Part shown: positions 9,256-17,026 of the stretch, one piece after another
How the letters are laid out: each line of letters opens with the position of its first letter
How positions within the stretch are numbered: the first letter of the stretch is position 1
Assembly (NCBI RefSeq): GCF_000429445.1
Contig: NZ_AUBW01000021.1
Location: forward strand, 62,001-126,000
From: Algoriphagus terrigena DSM 22685
Lineage (GTDB): Bacteria; Bacteroidota; Bacteroidia; Cytophagales; Cyclobacteriaceae
Length of the DNA stretch: 64,000 nucleotides
Direction of reading: 5' to 3'
The notes under the pieces: generated by a model
Database searches by the model: none
The model's input: the letters and a program-made list of their open reading frames with translations, nothing else
Told to the model about the DNA's origin: nothing
Program-made: the position numbers and the translations under genes

Positions 9256-10205
9256 TCATTTTGAATTAAAAGGATGGTTGTTAAGAGGAGATTTCACACG
9301 GGAATGATAGTCACCCATCAGCTTAAGAGACTTAATGTGTCGGATATCGTGCACTAATTGAATCCTAATAATGGCTTCTGCAAGACCAAATCCCTTGCCT
9401 TCCAGAATGTGTTGATAGCAGTGCGTATGAAGTTCGGTGAATTCAATTTCTTCCTCTTCCATGAACAGAGAGCGGAAAGTTCTCCCCCCTTTAGTCTTTA
9501 CTGAGTCGAGAAGGGTATCTTCGTCAGTACTCAAAAACCACCTTACATGGGCTTTTTCGAGCTCCAAATATCCAGCAGCCCTATCATGGGAATGGATGTG
9601 GGCCTGACTAGTTTTGACCGAGCCAAGACCCAAGCTAACATATCGTAAATGCACACCAATTTGTTGCAGTGCCCCCAGATTTGCTTACGTCCCCTTTCTA
9701 GGAGGTATAGTACCGATGGCCTCTAGAAGTATATAAGCCAAATCTATAGCATAGATTTTATCCATAGGGCCGTTTTGAATCCGTTCTTTGAAAGCAACTA
9801 TAGACGGATTCAGTCTAAGTTGCGAAATATTAAACACCTTTTTTCGTACTGCTTTTCCACCTCAGCGAGGGCCTCGATGTTCCAAGTATTCAATACCAAA
9901 GGCTTTTCACAGATTACATCGGCCCCGACTCTCAGTCCAAATCGGATATGGGAATCATGAAGGTAATTAGGTAAACAAATGCTCACATATTCTATCCCGT
10001 TTTCCGTTCCCTTCAACTTCTCAACAGGCAGGTCAAATCGCTCAAATTCAGTGAAAAAATCTGCCTCTGGAAAATGACTGTCCATTACTCCGCCACTTTC
10101 AAATTTGTCATACGAAGCTAAAAGTGCATTTCCGGCATCCTTTATTGCCTTCATGTGTCTGGGAGGGATATATCCCGCCGCGTCTATTGGTGCAAAATTC
10201 TTCAT
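9256..10205 (-). pseudogene. wlbA: Decayed wlbA/wbpB: UDP-GlcNAc-uronate 3-dehydrogenase (Gfo/Idh/MocA)
   Basis: Three homologous pieces lie in order but in broken frames. Piece 1 (about 10205-9845) starts MKNFAPIDAAGYIPPRHMK and includes VSICLPNYLHDSHIRF and CEKPLVLNTWNIEALAE, the N-terminal Rossmann part of WlbA/WbpB. The frame breaks in a run of six A (coding strand) near 9839-9844. The shifted frame reads VFNISQLRLNPSIVAFKE and then hits TAA at 9685-9687. Piece 3 (about 9665-9256) resumes with IGVHLRYVSLGLG and HDRAAGYLELEKAHVRWF. The family glycine usually found after MKNFALI is Asp here, another sign of decay. The intact enzyme oxidises C3 of UDP-GlcNAcA on the way to 2,3-diacetamido uronic acids. 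Sequencing error is unlikely to explain several independent lesions. Confidence 0.88.
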
Positions 10206-10279
10206 TCTTTATTTTCTTGAAATTCAATTATAAAGGTCTCCTTCCCAAAATTCCTTTCACTAGTGAATCATTCTATTCC

Positions 10280-10718
10280 CTATCGTATTTTTGAAACAGT
10301 TCCAGATTTAACTTGATATTTTCCCCCTGACTCGGCAGTTTGCTATCCTATCTTGATCAAATACCAGTTTATGTCCATACTCGCTGATCCATCCCTGACG
10401 GGAGGGGTTCCCTACCACCGACCCATATGGCGAGATAGTTTTAGTAACAACTGTACCCACTCCTACAAACGCGAACTCTCGTATGTCATGTAAGCAGACT
10501 ATCGTGGCTACAGGGCTCCTATCGAAGCTCAGTGGCCAACATGGGTTTTGGCGTATTGTCTTCTACGATTAATGGCACTTCTCGGATTGGTCACATGGCT
10601 GAACACCATCGATGGGCCCAAGAATACATCGTCATTGCAAGTTACTCCAGTGTAGACAGACACGTTGTGTTGGATTTCGTACGAAGATCTATCATTTGTA
10701 TTGTTGCCATCTTTTAAT
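10280..10718 (-). pseudogene. wlbB: Decayed wlbB/wbpD: UDP-2,3-diamino-uronate N-acetyltransferase remnant
   Basis: A fragment of a left-handed beta-helix acetyltransferase. One frame gives IQHNVSVYTGVTCNDDVFLG then PSMVFSHVTNPRSAINRR. A second frame gives ATIVC, FAFVGVGTVVTK and VVGNPSRQGWISEYGHKL. A third gives ESGGKYQVKSGTVSKIR and a stop at 10280-10282. These match the middle and C-terminus of WlbB/WbpD, which acetylate the 3-amino group after the WlbA and WlbC steps. The N-terminal third is missing, and the remnant abuts the end of the Wzz-like gene, so a deletion probably joined them. Together with the broken wlbA this shows a lost pathway branch. Confidence 0.85.
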
Positions 10719-11897
10719 CTACTTGACATTTGCTGCTAGTACTTTGTAGAGGTTTACCAAAAAACCTACAAAAAACCCCAAGAAAATGGAGAAAATCAGA
10801 ATCAGTGGCTTATTGGGTTTTGATGCTCCCAAAGGAACAGAGGATTTCTCCAAAACTGTGAAAATAGGCGTTTCCTTTTTCAACTGAATTGCAGCTTGTT
10901 CAGATTCCTGTTTCAGAGAGTTGTAGATATTATAGGCGATGTTAAACTCAAATTCCAGCTGCTCTTCTCTAGTCAACACTTTTCTGGAAACTACCCCTTG
11001 GTTAGAATCCCTAAAAGATGCCAGTCTCATTTGTGCGTCATTAAATTTCTCTTCGCTTTCTTTTACCCGTTCCTCGATAAACTCAATATTCCTCCTCTGT
11101 TTCCCCACCTTGTATTCAGTGACATAGGCGATTAGACGCTCTAAGACTTTGGAATTTACTTCTGCTGCAATGAGAGGTTCCGGCATAGACACATTTAATC
11201 TGATCATCTTTTCTTTTTGCTCAATGAGGATTCTCTTTTTGAGCTCTCCCGCGGCAAAAATCTCCTTCGAAGAAAGATTAAGGTAGTCCATGTCCCCTCC
11301 TTGCGAGGCGGGTAGATCGGCAGGAATCGGACCTGGTGATGAAAACCAGCCAACGATCATACTAGGAATTCCGAGGATAAAATCTAAAGTCTTTTTGAGG
11401 ATGTTGGAGGGTTTTTCTTTAAAGTAGTATTCTTCTAGAGATTGTTTAGCACCTCCTTTTGACTCAAAAACGAACTCTTCTTTCGCTATTGCCAAAAGAA
11501 AATCCCTACTCTGAATTACATCTGGAAAAATGTCTGAAGTCAGGGACATCTGCCCCCCTTGTAACTGAGACATATTAATGCCTGCCAGACCAGCCAATGC
11601 TCCCAATTGGCCCATCGACGAAGTCGCAGAGCCATCAGATTCCAATAATATGTAAGAAGATGCTTGGTATTCCTTGGGAGTCGTAAAGGCTACCAGAATC
11701 CCTAAAAAAAATCCGATCAACACCATTCTGATTAGTACCTTTTTATTTTCAAAGGTAGCCCGGATCAAACCTACGTAGTCCAAGCTGGACTGTTCGTTTG
11801 GGGTATTTCCGTTAGTTCTATGCATGTCGTTGATTAGAGATTTGTTGAAATGCTCATATGCCGATTCTTGTTCTTCCGAATAGAAATAGTTGGACAT
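10719..11897 (-). CDS. Wzz-type chain-length determinant / polysaccharide co-polymerase
   Basis: A 392-residue inner-membrane protein. A cytoplasmic N-terminus of about 53 residues is followed by a helix at about 54-72 (MVLIGFFLGILVAF), a long periplasmic region with coiled-coil character (about 260-340), and a C-terminal helix near 365-385 (LILIFSIFLGFFVGFLVNLY) preceded by the PNKPLI proline motif of PCP proteins. It sets chain length or gates export together with the Wza-like protein. There is no C-terminal tyrosine-kinase domain, so this is a PCP-1/short-PCP-2 type. It lies 26 bp after ugd; its 3' end abuts the wlbB remnant. Confidence 0.9.
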   Translation of the reverse strand: MSNYFYSEEQESAYEHFNKSLINDMHRTNGNTPNEQSSLDYVGLIRATFENKKVLIRMVLIGFFLGILVAFTTPKEYQASSYILLESDGSATSSMGQLGALAGLAGINMSQLQGGQMSLTSDIFPDVIQSRDFLLAIAKEEFVFESKGGAKQSLEEYYFKEKPSNILKKTLDFILGIPSMIVGWFSSPGPIPADLPASQGGDMDYLNLSSKEIFAAGELKKRILIEQKEKMIRLNVSMPEPLIAAEVNSKVLERLIAYVTEYKVGKQRRNIEFIEERVKESEEKFNDAQMRLASFRDSNQGVVSRKVLTREEQLEFEFNIAYNIYNSLKQESEQAAIQLKKETPIFTVLEKSSVPLGASKPNKPLILIFSIFLGFFVGFLVNLYKVLAANVK

Positions 11898-11923
11898 ACG
11901 AGATGAAAGCCGATAATTCTGCC

Positions 11924-13243
11924 TTACTTGGCCCCAATCCCATAGTGAGCGAAGCCGAGGCCTTCCAGATACTTCCTGTCATAGATATTTCGACCATCAA
12001 AGACGACTTTGTTTTTCAACAGCTTGCTGACCACATCCCAGCTAGGGATTCGGAACTCGGACCATTCGGTCACGAGTAGCAGTGCATCAGCATCTACCAA
12101 CGCGTCGTATGCATCCTTACAATAAGTCACCTTGTCAAAGATGTAGTGCGCCCTTGCCTCTTCCATCGATACAGGATCGTAGGCTTTCACATTGGCGCCG
12201 GCCGCTCGTAGTTCGTCGATGATGACTGAAGCAGGAGCTTCCCGCATGTCGTCTGTGTTGGGCTTGAAGCTCAAGCCCCACATCGCAAAGGTCATTCCGC
12301 TGAGATCTTCACCGAAGTGGGCTTTCACCTTGTTGGCCAGCACATGTTTCTGATCGTCATTTACGTCCTCAACCGACTGAAGCACTCTCAGATCATAGCC
12401 ATATTGCTTAGCTGTTTTGATGATGGCTTTCACGTCTTTCGGAAAGCACGAACCACCATATCCCACGCCGGGGTAGATAAACTTATTACCGATTCTTGGG
12501 TCGGAGCCGATTCCTTTCCTCACCATATTGGCATCAGCGCCTACAAGTTCGCATAGGTTAGCGATGTCGTTCATGAACGAGATCTTGGTAGCCAACATGG
12601 CATTAGCTGCATATTTTGTCATCTCCGCAGAAGGAATATCCATGTAGATGATTCGCTCTCCGCTGAGCTGGAAAGGTTTATACAAGCGTTGCATGATCTT
12701 CTCGGCCCGCTCGTCGTCGACCCCGATGACGATCCTATCCGGTTTCAAAAAATCTTCGACGGCTGCGCCCTCTTTCAGGAACTCAGGGTTAGAAGCGACA
12801 GCGAAAGGCAATTCCGAACCTCTTTCTGTCAGGGCATTGTGAATCGCTGTTCTGACCTTTTCACCTGTAGTGACAGGTACGGTACTTTTGGTTGCTACGA
12901 CGATATAGTCGGTCATCTTCCTCCCGATCTCATCTGCTACTGCCAATACATATTTGAGATCCGCAGAACCGTCCTCGCCGGGAGGTGTTCCCACTGCGAT
13001 AAAAGCTACTTCTGCTCCCTGAATAGCCTCTCCCAGATCCGTGCTGAACTGTAACCTCCCACTTTTGAAATTTCGGGTAACGATCTCTTCAAGTCCAGGT
13101 TCATAGATTGGCATAATGCCATTCTTCAGGTTTTCGATCTTTCTCTGATCAATATCCACACAAGTCACTTCGATCCCTACATCTGCAAAACATGCCCCTG
13201 AAACCAGGCCGACGTAGCCGGTACCAACTACTGCTATTTTCAT
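11924..13243 (-). CDS. ugd: UDP-glucose 6-dehydrogenase
   Basis: A 439-residue UDP-sugar dehydrogenase. The N-terminal NAD domain is MKIAVVGTGYVGLVSGACFA. The central dimer domain contains the catalytic cysteine loop GVGYGGSCFPKDVKA, and the C-terminal UDP-binding domain contains MWGLSFKPNTDDMREAP. It oxidises UDP-glucose to UDP-glucuronate with two NAD+. The length and the SCFPKD loop fit the TuaD/Ugd group better than the UDP-GlcNAc dehydrogenase WbpA, which the decayed wlbA/wlbB pathway would have needed. Substrate assignment between UDP-Glc and UDP-GlcNAc is still by resemblance only. It lies 11 bp after the export gene and is co-directional with it. Confidence 0.92.
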   Translation of the reverse strand: MKIAVVGTGYVGLVSGACFADVGIEVTCVDIDQRKIENLKNGIMPIYEPGLEEIVTRNFKSGRLQFSTDLGEAIQGAEVAFIAVGTPPGEDGSADLKYVLAVADEIGRKMTDYIVVATKSTVPVTTGEKVRTAIHNALTERGSELPFAVASNPEFLKEGAAVEDFLKPDRIVIGVDDERAEKIMQRLYKPFQLSGERIIYMDIPSAEMTKYAANAMLATKISFMNDIANLCELVGADANMVRKGIGSDPRIGNKFIYPGVGYGGSCFPKDVKAIIKTAKQYGYDLRVLQSVEDVNDDQKHVLANKVKAHFGEDLSGMTFAMWGLSFKPNTDDMREAPASVIIDELRAAGANVKAYDPVSMEEARAHYIFDKVTYCKDAYDALVDADALLLVTEWSEFRIPSWDVVSKLLKNKVVFDGRNIYDRKYLEGLGFAHYGIGAK

Positions 13244-13254
13244 GAAATAATTAC

Positions 13255-15876
13255 TTACGGATTGTTGTTAATGAATGTCTGCACTAAAATACCAAGCGTG
13301 GCCAGGCTGGTTGCAATGCCCACCCAGGCTGCTGCACCCAATTTTTGCCTCTCAGGCTTTTCGGGAACGACTATCTCCGCGCCCGGCTCCAGATGAGGGT
13401 AAAACTTCAACATAAGAAAGGAATGTGTCCTCCTTGCATCGCCGTTGGCATAGATGACATAGGCTTTACTTTTCCTTGCCTTCTCAGAGAACCCTCCGGC
13501 TTTGGAAATATAGCGTCGGAAACTCGCTCCTTCGACATATCTGGCGGTAGTCGGAAGCAGTACCTCGCCTACCATCCGTATCGTCTGGAGTTCTTTAGGA
13601 ATTCTGAGAATATCCCCTTCCTGCAGGATCAGATCCTCACCTGTCCCGGGGTTTTGGAGAATCTCCGTCAAGTTAATTCCGATGACATCCTGTTGCTTAA
13701 AACGCACGTCATTAAACAGGGTATCCCTCGAAAGAGAGTCTGCAGTCTTCGTGCTGTCGCCCTGAAGAATCCGCTTTTGCTCTTCGATCAGCCTCTGTTC
13801 CTCAATCGCCGAAAGCTTTTCGTCGAGTCGTTCAAAGAGAATGAGTTCCGCCTGATTGATTTGATCTTTGTTTTCCGGATCCACTTTTTCGCGGATTTCC
13901 CGCATCAATTTTTCTTTACTTTGCTCCGGAGTCAGTTCTTTGTAGTAGATCGTTCTCCTTACCAGACTCGCGCCTTTAGGATAGGCAAACTGGTTTAGCC
14001 CGCCGGCACGCTTGACCAAATCCGAAATCCGCTCATCGGCAGAGGAGATGGCAAACGCGCCGGGGTAATTCACCTCACCCTGCACATTGACCAAGAGCTC
14101 CCGCTCAAACCCCGGACTTTTGCGGATAAATACATGATCAAAAGGCATCAAAGGTTGCTTAGATTCCTCCTCAGAAAGCTGGAGATTGGGGTCAATCGTG
14201 AGTGTAACCAACTCTGCAAATTTGCCAGAACTTGTGTCTTTCAGTCTTCTGGCAATCTCGATATAGGAATTGGAGGCAGATTCCAAAAGACCGCCCGACT
14301 GCAAAATCAAATCTCCCACAGTCATGGAAGTCGCGTAAGGGAAAGTGCCAGGTATACTCACTTCACCGGAGATCTTCACATAGTTTTCCTCCTGAATATC
14401 ATACCGGCTGGGAATAAAAAGGAGGTCTTCATTTTTGAGAGCGACATCCGCCGCAGTTCCATCCAAAATTCCCTTAAGATCCAGCGTAGTAGCCGCCAAA
14501 GTCAAATCCGCGCCAGTCCGATAGAGTGTTGCCCGATTGACAAAGGCTTCGGGCTTCAGTCCCTGAGCTTTCTCAATTAAGCCTTTTACAGAAACGCCAT
14601 TCTCAAGCGCATATTCTCCCGGTCGTAAGACAGCACCGGATATTTGTACGCGGTTTACAAACCGGTCCAAAGCCTCTCCGATAAGGATTTCATCGCCATC
14701 CTTTGGATTAAAGTTTTTGAAATCGGCCTGAGCGACATCCAAGACTTTTCGCTCGTTGTTTTCGATCCGTCTCACGGTCAGTCGGTCTTTGTAAGCTTCA
14801 CTGGTAAACCCTCCCGTATAGATATAGAGGTCAGAAAGTGTCTCCTCTGGGAGCACTTCGAAATAACCTTCTCTTCTCACCGGCCCGATGATCTCAACCC
14901 GGGCTTGAACAGGCGGGACGATCACGACGTCATTGTCCCGCAGGGTTATATTAGCCTCAGACTGGCCTTTTGACAAAAACTTGTAGATATCCACCGTAGT
15001 CACCAAACGGCTGTCCCGGTACACTTGGATAGTTCTGAACGATCCATTCTCATTTGGCCCACCGGCAGCGAACAAGCCATTGAAGACGGAAGCAAACGAT
15101 GGCAGGGTGTAGGTGCCCGGCTTGGCCAGCTCCCCAACCATGGAGACTTTGATCGATCGGATGTTCCCCAACCTGACCTGAAGGAACGTACTTGGGTTAC
15201 TGCCTCCCAATCCCGAATAGATGCGCGACAATGCTGTTTTCAGCCTGGCCGTCGCTGCCTCGATGGAAGCTCCTCCCACCTGGATCGGCCCAATATTCGG
15301 GATCATGATACGCCCCTCCGAGGAGACAGTCGCATCAAATGACTCCTGAGATACACCGTAGACGTCTATCAACAACTGATCTCCACTCCCAATGATGTAG
15401 CCCTGAGGCGTCGGGAGATTTAGACTGGGCGTGAAATTGAGATTGCGGTTGTGAAAAAGTTTGTATCCAAAAATCTTCTTTTGGAACGGAGTGAGATCGT
15501 AGTATGGATCAGCTTTCCGGATCGAGTCAAACAAATAATCAGATTCAGTCTGCTCACTGATGTTAAAGCTATCATCCGAGCTGGTCTCAGAACTCAACCT
15601 GACATTTTTCTTTAACTCCATGATCCTTGTCCTCAGCTTGTTCGCCTCTATAGGCGAGAGGCCCTGCTCTCTGGCCATTGCTTCCATCTGAGTTGACGTA
15701 AGTCCGCTGGACTCGGCTCGCTTGATTAGCTGCTCGATCTGGGCATCTGAGAGATTGTCCACTTTCAAATTTCTGAGGTCATTGAGATTTTGGCCCCAAA
15801 CCGATCCGACAAAAAGTAAAAAAACAAAGGAAAGCGCTACCGCTTTGGATACAAAATGAGTATAGAATTGCTTCAC
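13255..15876 (-). CDS. Wza-like SLBB-domain polysaccharide export protein
   Basis: An 873-residue protein with an N-terminal signal segment (AVALSFVFLLFVGSVWGQ, ending near residue 29). Next comes an SAP-like helical segment, then the poly-export domain around residues 155-240 (GYIIGSGDQLLIDVYG) and repeated SLBB beta-grasp units (for example MVGELAKPGTYTLPSF, SGAVLRPGEYALENG, SGEVSIPGTFPYATS, VQGEVNYPGAFAISS, MVGEVLLPTTARYVEG). A charged helical stretch at about 655-720 precedes the last SLBB unit, and a C-terminal hydrophobic helix (AAWVGIATSLATLGILV) may cross the outer membrane as in Wza. It should form the export channel for the polymer. The start is GTG at 15874-15876. The 144 bp upstream separate it from the regulator gene. 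Confidence 0.92.
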   Translation of the reverse strand: MKQFYTHFVSKAVALSFVFLLFVGSVWGQNLNDLRNLKVDNLSDAQIEQLIKRAESSGLTSTQMEAMAREQGLSPIEANKLRTRIMELKKNVRLSSETSSDDSFNISEQTESDYLFDSIRKADPYYDLTPFQKKIFGYKLFHNRNLNFTPSLNLPTPQGYIIGSGDQLLIDVYGVSQESFDATVSSEGRIMIPNIGPIQVGGASIEAATARLKTALSRIYSGLGGSNPSTFLQVRLGNIRSIKVSMVGELAKPGTYTLPSFASVFNGLFAAGGPNENGSFRTIQVYRDSRLVTTVDIYKFLSKGQSEANITLRDNDVVIVPPVQARVEIIGPVRREGYFEVLPEETLSDLYIYTGGFTSEAYKDRLTVRRIENNERKVLDVAQADFKNFNPKDGDEILIGEALDRFVNRVQISGAVLRPGEYALENGVSVKGLIEKAQGLKPEAFVNRATLYRTGADLTLAATTLDLKGILDGTAADVALKNEDLLFIPSRYDIQEENYVKISGEVSIPGTFPYATSMTVGDLILQSGGLLESASNSYIEIARRLKDTSSGKFAELVTLTIDPNLQLSEEESKQPLMPFDHVFIRKSPGFERELLVNVQGEVNYPGAFAISSADERISDLVKRAGGLNQFAYPKGASLVRRTIYYKELTPEQSKEKLMREIREKVDPENKDQINQAELILFERLDEKLSAIEEQRLIEEQKRILQGDSTKTADSLSRDTLFNDVRFKQQDVIGINLTEILQNPGTGEDLILQEGDILRIPKELQTIRMVGEVLLPTTARYVEGASFRRYISKAGGFSEKARKSKAYVIYANGDARRTHSFLMLKFYPHLEPGAEIVVPEKPERQKLGAAAWVGIATSLATLGILVQTFINNNP

Positions 15877-16020
15877 TTCTTTTTTGGAATGTTACTGTTC
15901 CGCATTATTTATCTGTTAAAGTTGCATCGTTTTACCGAAAATACCTTCATCTGATACAGCTTCGCCCTTTCAGTCACAATACTTGTGCCTAGCATGCCAA
16001 TACCGTCGGGGGCGAAAAAA

Positions 16021-16539
16021 TCAAATGCCGGCTTGCCGGTCAAAAAGCATCAGGCCGCCGGAAGAAAATCGTCCGGAAGCCAGCGTGAAGATTACCTTAC
16101 GTTCGATCAATTGCTCCAGTCGCTGGGTCAAATGCTCAAAATAATCCTCGTTCAGACTATCTCCAGTCACCAGTACGTCAATTGTACCCGTATCGCTACC
16201 ACGCGCAATGTCTCCGGTGAGCACAACCTGTTCCACTTCTCCCATTCTTTCCAGAATCTGTTCCAACAGCATATCAAGCCCGAGATATTTTCGGATGATG
16301 TCCCGGATATTAGTATAAAATGGATGGATGGTATTTGCCTGATACTCAATCTTATTTTTATCAGAATGCTTAATCAATATTCCAGCGTGAGTTAGATTGT
16401 TTAGTTCTTTACGAATCGCATTGGTAGACTCACCAAATTCCTCGGCAAGTCCCCTTAGATGACTGTGATTCTGGGAATTGACAAAAAACTTTATCAAAAG
16501 CCGCAGCCGGGTCTTCGAGGTGATTAACGATTCAAGCAT
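16021..16539 (-). CDS. Winged-helix regulator with nucleotidyltransferase-like domain
   Basis: A 172-residue protein. Residues about 1-75 form a winged helix-turn-helix (LITSKTRLRLLIKFFVN, RGLAEEFGESTNAIRKELNN, AGILIKHSDKN). The rest resembles a minimal nucleotidyltransferase fold (VVLTGDIARGSDTGTIDVLVTGD), a combination often found beside Bacteroidota polysaccharide loci. I chose ATG 16537-16539. The frame could extend to a TTG at 16581, but those 14 codons lie on top of a TAnnTTTG promoter box and a perfect dyad (16556-16578), so they are probably untranslated. It is the first gene of the capsule locus and likely regulates it. The effector is unknown. Confidence 0.8.
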   Translation of the reverse strand: MLESLITSKTRLRLLIKFFVNSQNHSHLRGLAEEFGESTNAIRKELNNLTHAGILIKHSDKNKIEYQANTIHPFYTNIRDIIRKYLGLDMLLEQILERMGEVEQVVLTGDIARGSDTGTIDVLVTGDSLNEDYFEHLTQRLEQLIERKVIFTLASGRFSSGGLMLFDRQAGI

Positions 16540-16555
16540 AAAAAATCTTGCAAAT

Positions 16556-16578
16556 AATGAGTAACAAAGGTACTCATT
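16556..16578 (-). promoter_or_regulatory. Perfect 8-bp dyad enclosing a TAnnTTTG promoter box
   Basis: On the plus strand the arms are aatgagta (16556-16563) and tactcatt (16571-16578), with a 7-bp spacer. Read on the minus strand the region contains TACCTTTG (16572-16565), an exact match to the Bacteroidota -7 consensus TAnnTTTG, about 26 bp before the ATG of the winged-helix regulator. A dyad that covers a promoter in front of a DNA-binding protein is a natural autoregulatory operator. No good -33 TTTG is seen at the usual distance. Confidence 0.5.
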
Positions 16579-16612
16579 CAAACTAACTGAAAAAATAAAA
16601 ATGAGTTTTTGA

Positions 16613-16640
16613 CAAAAAAAGAGCGAGGCTAAAGAGCCTC
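16613..16640 (-). terminator. Rho-independent terminator after the small membrane protein gene
   Basis: On the minus strand the stem GAGGCT/AGCCTC has a 4-nt loop, then GC and a run of T (16619-16613). It lies directly after the stop of the gene at 16647-17018 and upstream of the capsule regulator, and so separates the two transcription units. Confidence 0.7.
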
Positions 16641-16646
16641 AATTAC

Positions 16647-17018
16647 TTATCCCTGATAGACATCTTCGGGATTTTTCAAGAGCATATTGCGAAACGAAAC
16701 TCCAGTCCAGCCGCTAAATGCTCCGAGCAAAAAACCTACGACTCCGGTGATTGCTATCAAGGTCACTCCAGAGCCTAAGCCCATTAGCTCCCCCATCCTG
16801 TCGGGAAGAGAACTCCCGGTAGTGATCCCCAGATAGATACACAGACCCAGCCAAGTAAGACCCATCCCGAGCCCCCCACCCAGAAATCCACCGAAGCCAT
16901 TGGGGTAGATCAACGCTGCCAGGAAAGCAATTCCAATCATTACCATCCAAAAAGGTGCGACGGGATTGAGAAAAACCACCAAAATGGCGGTAAGAATAGT
17001 CAGAAATATAAATCTCAT
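16647..17018 (-). CDS. Small membrane protein of unknown function
   Basis: A 123-residue protein with about four hydrophobic segments: FIFLTILTAILVVFLNPVA, FWMVMIGIAFLAALIYP, LGMGLTWLGLCIYLGITTG and GVTLIAITGVVGFLLGAFSGW. It has glycine-rich turns (GFGGFLGGGLGMG) and a short polar C-terminus. I do not recognise the family. It begins 8 bp after the stop of the penicillin-acylase-like gene and is followed by a terminator, so the two form an operon; a role linked to that periplasmic hydrolase is possible but unsupported by sequence. Confidence 0.75.
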   Translation of the reverse strand: MRFIFLTILTAILVVFLNPVAPFWMVMIGIAFLAALIYPNGFGGFLGGGLGMGLTWLGLCIYLGITTGSSLPDRMGELMGLGSGVTLIAITGVVGFLLGAFSGWTGVSFRNMLLKNPEDVYQG

Positions 17019-17026
17019 GGCTCAGG

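Noticed and set aside
15877-16020. Short open stretch downstream of the regulator reading FAPDGIGMLGTSIVTERAK
   Set aside because: It is in a different frame from the regulator, only about 35 codons long, and matches no family I know; probably leader sequence of the export gene.
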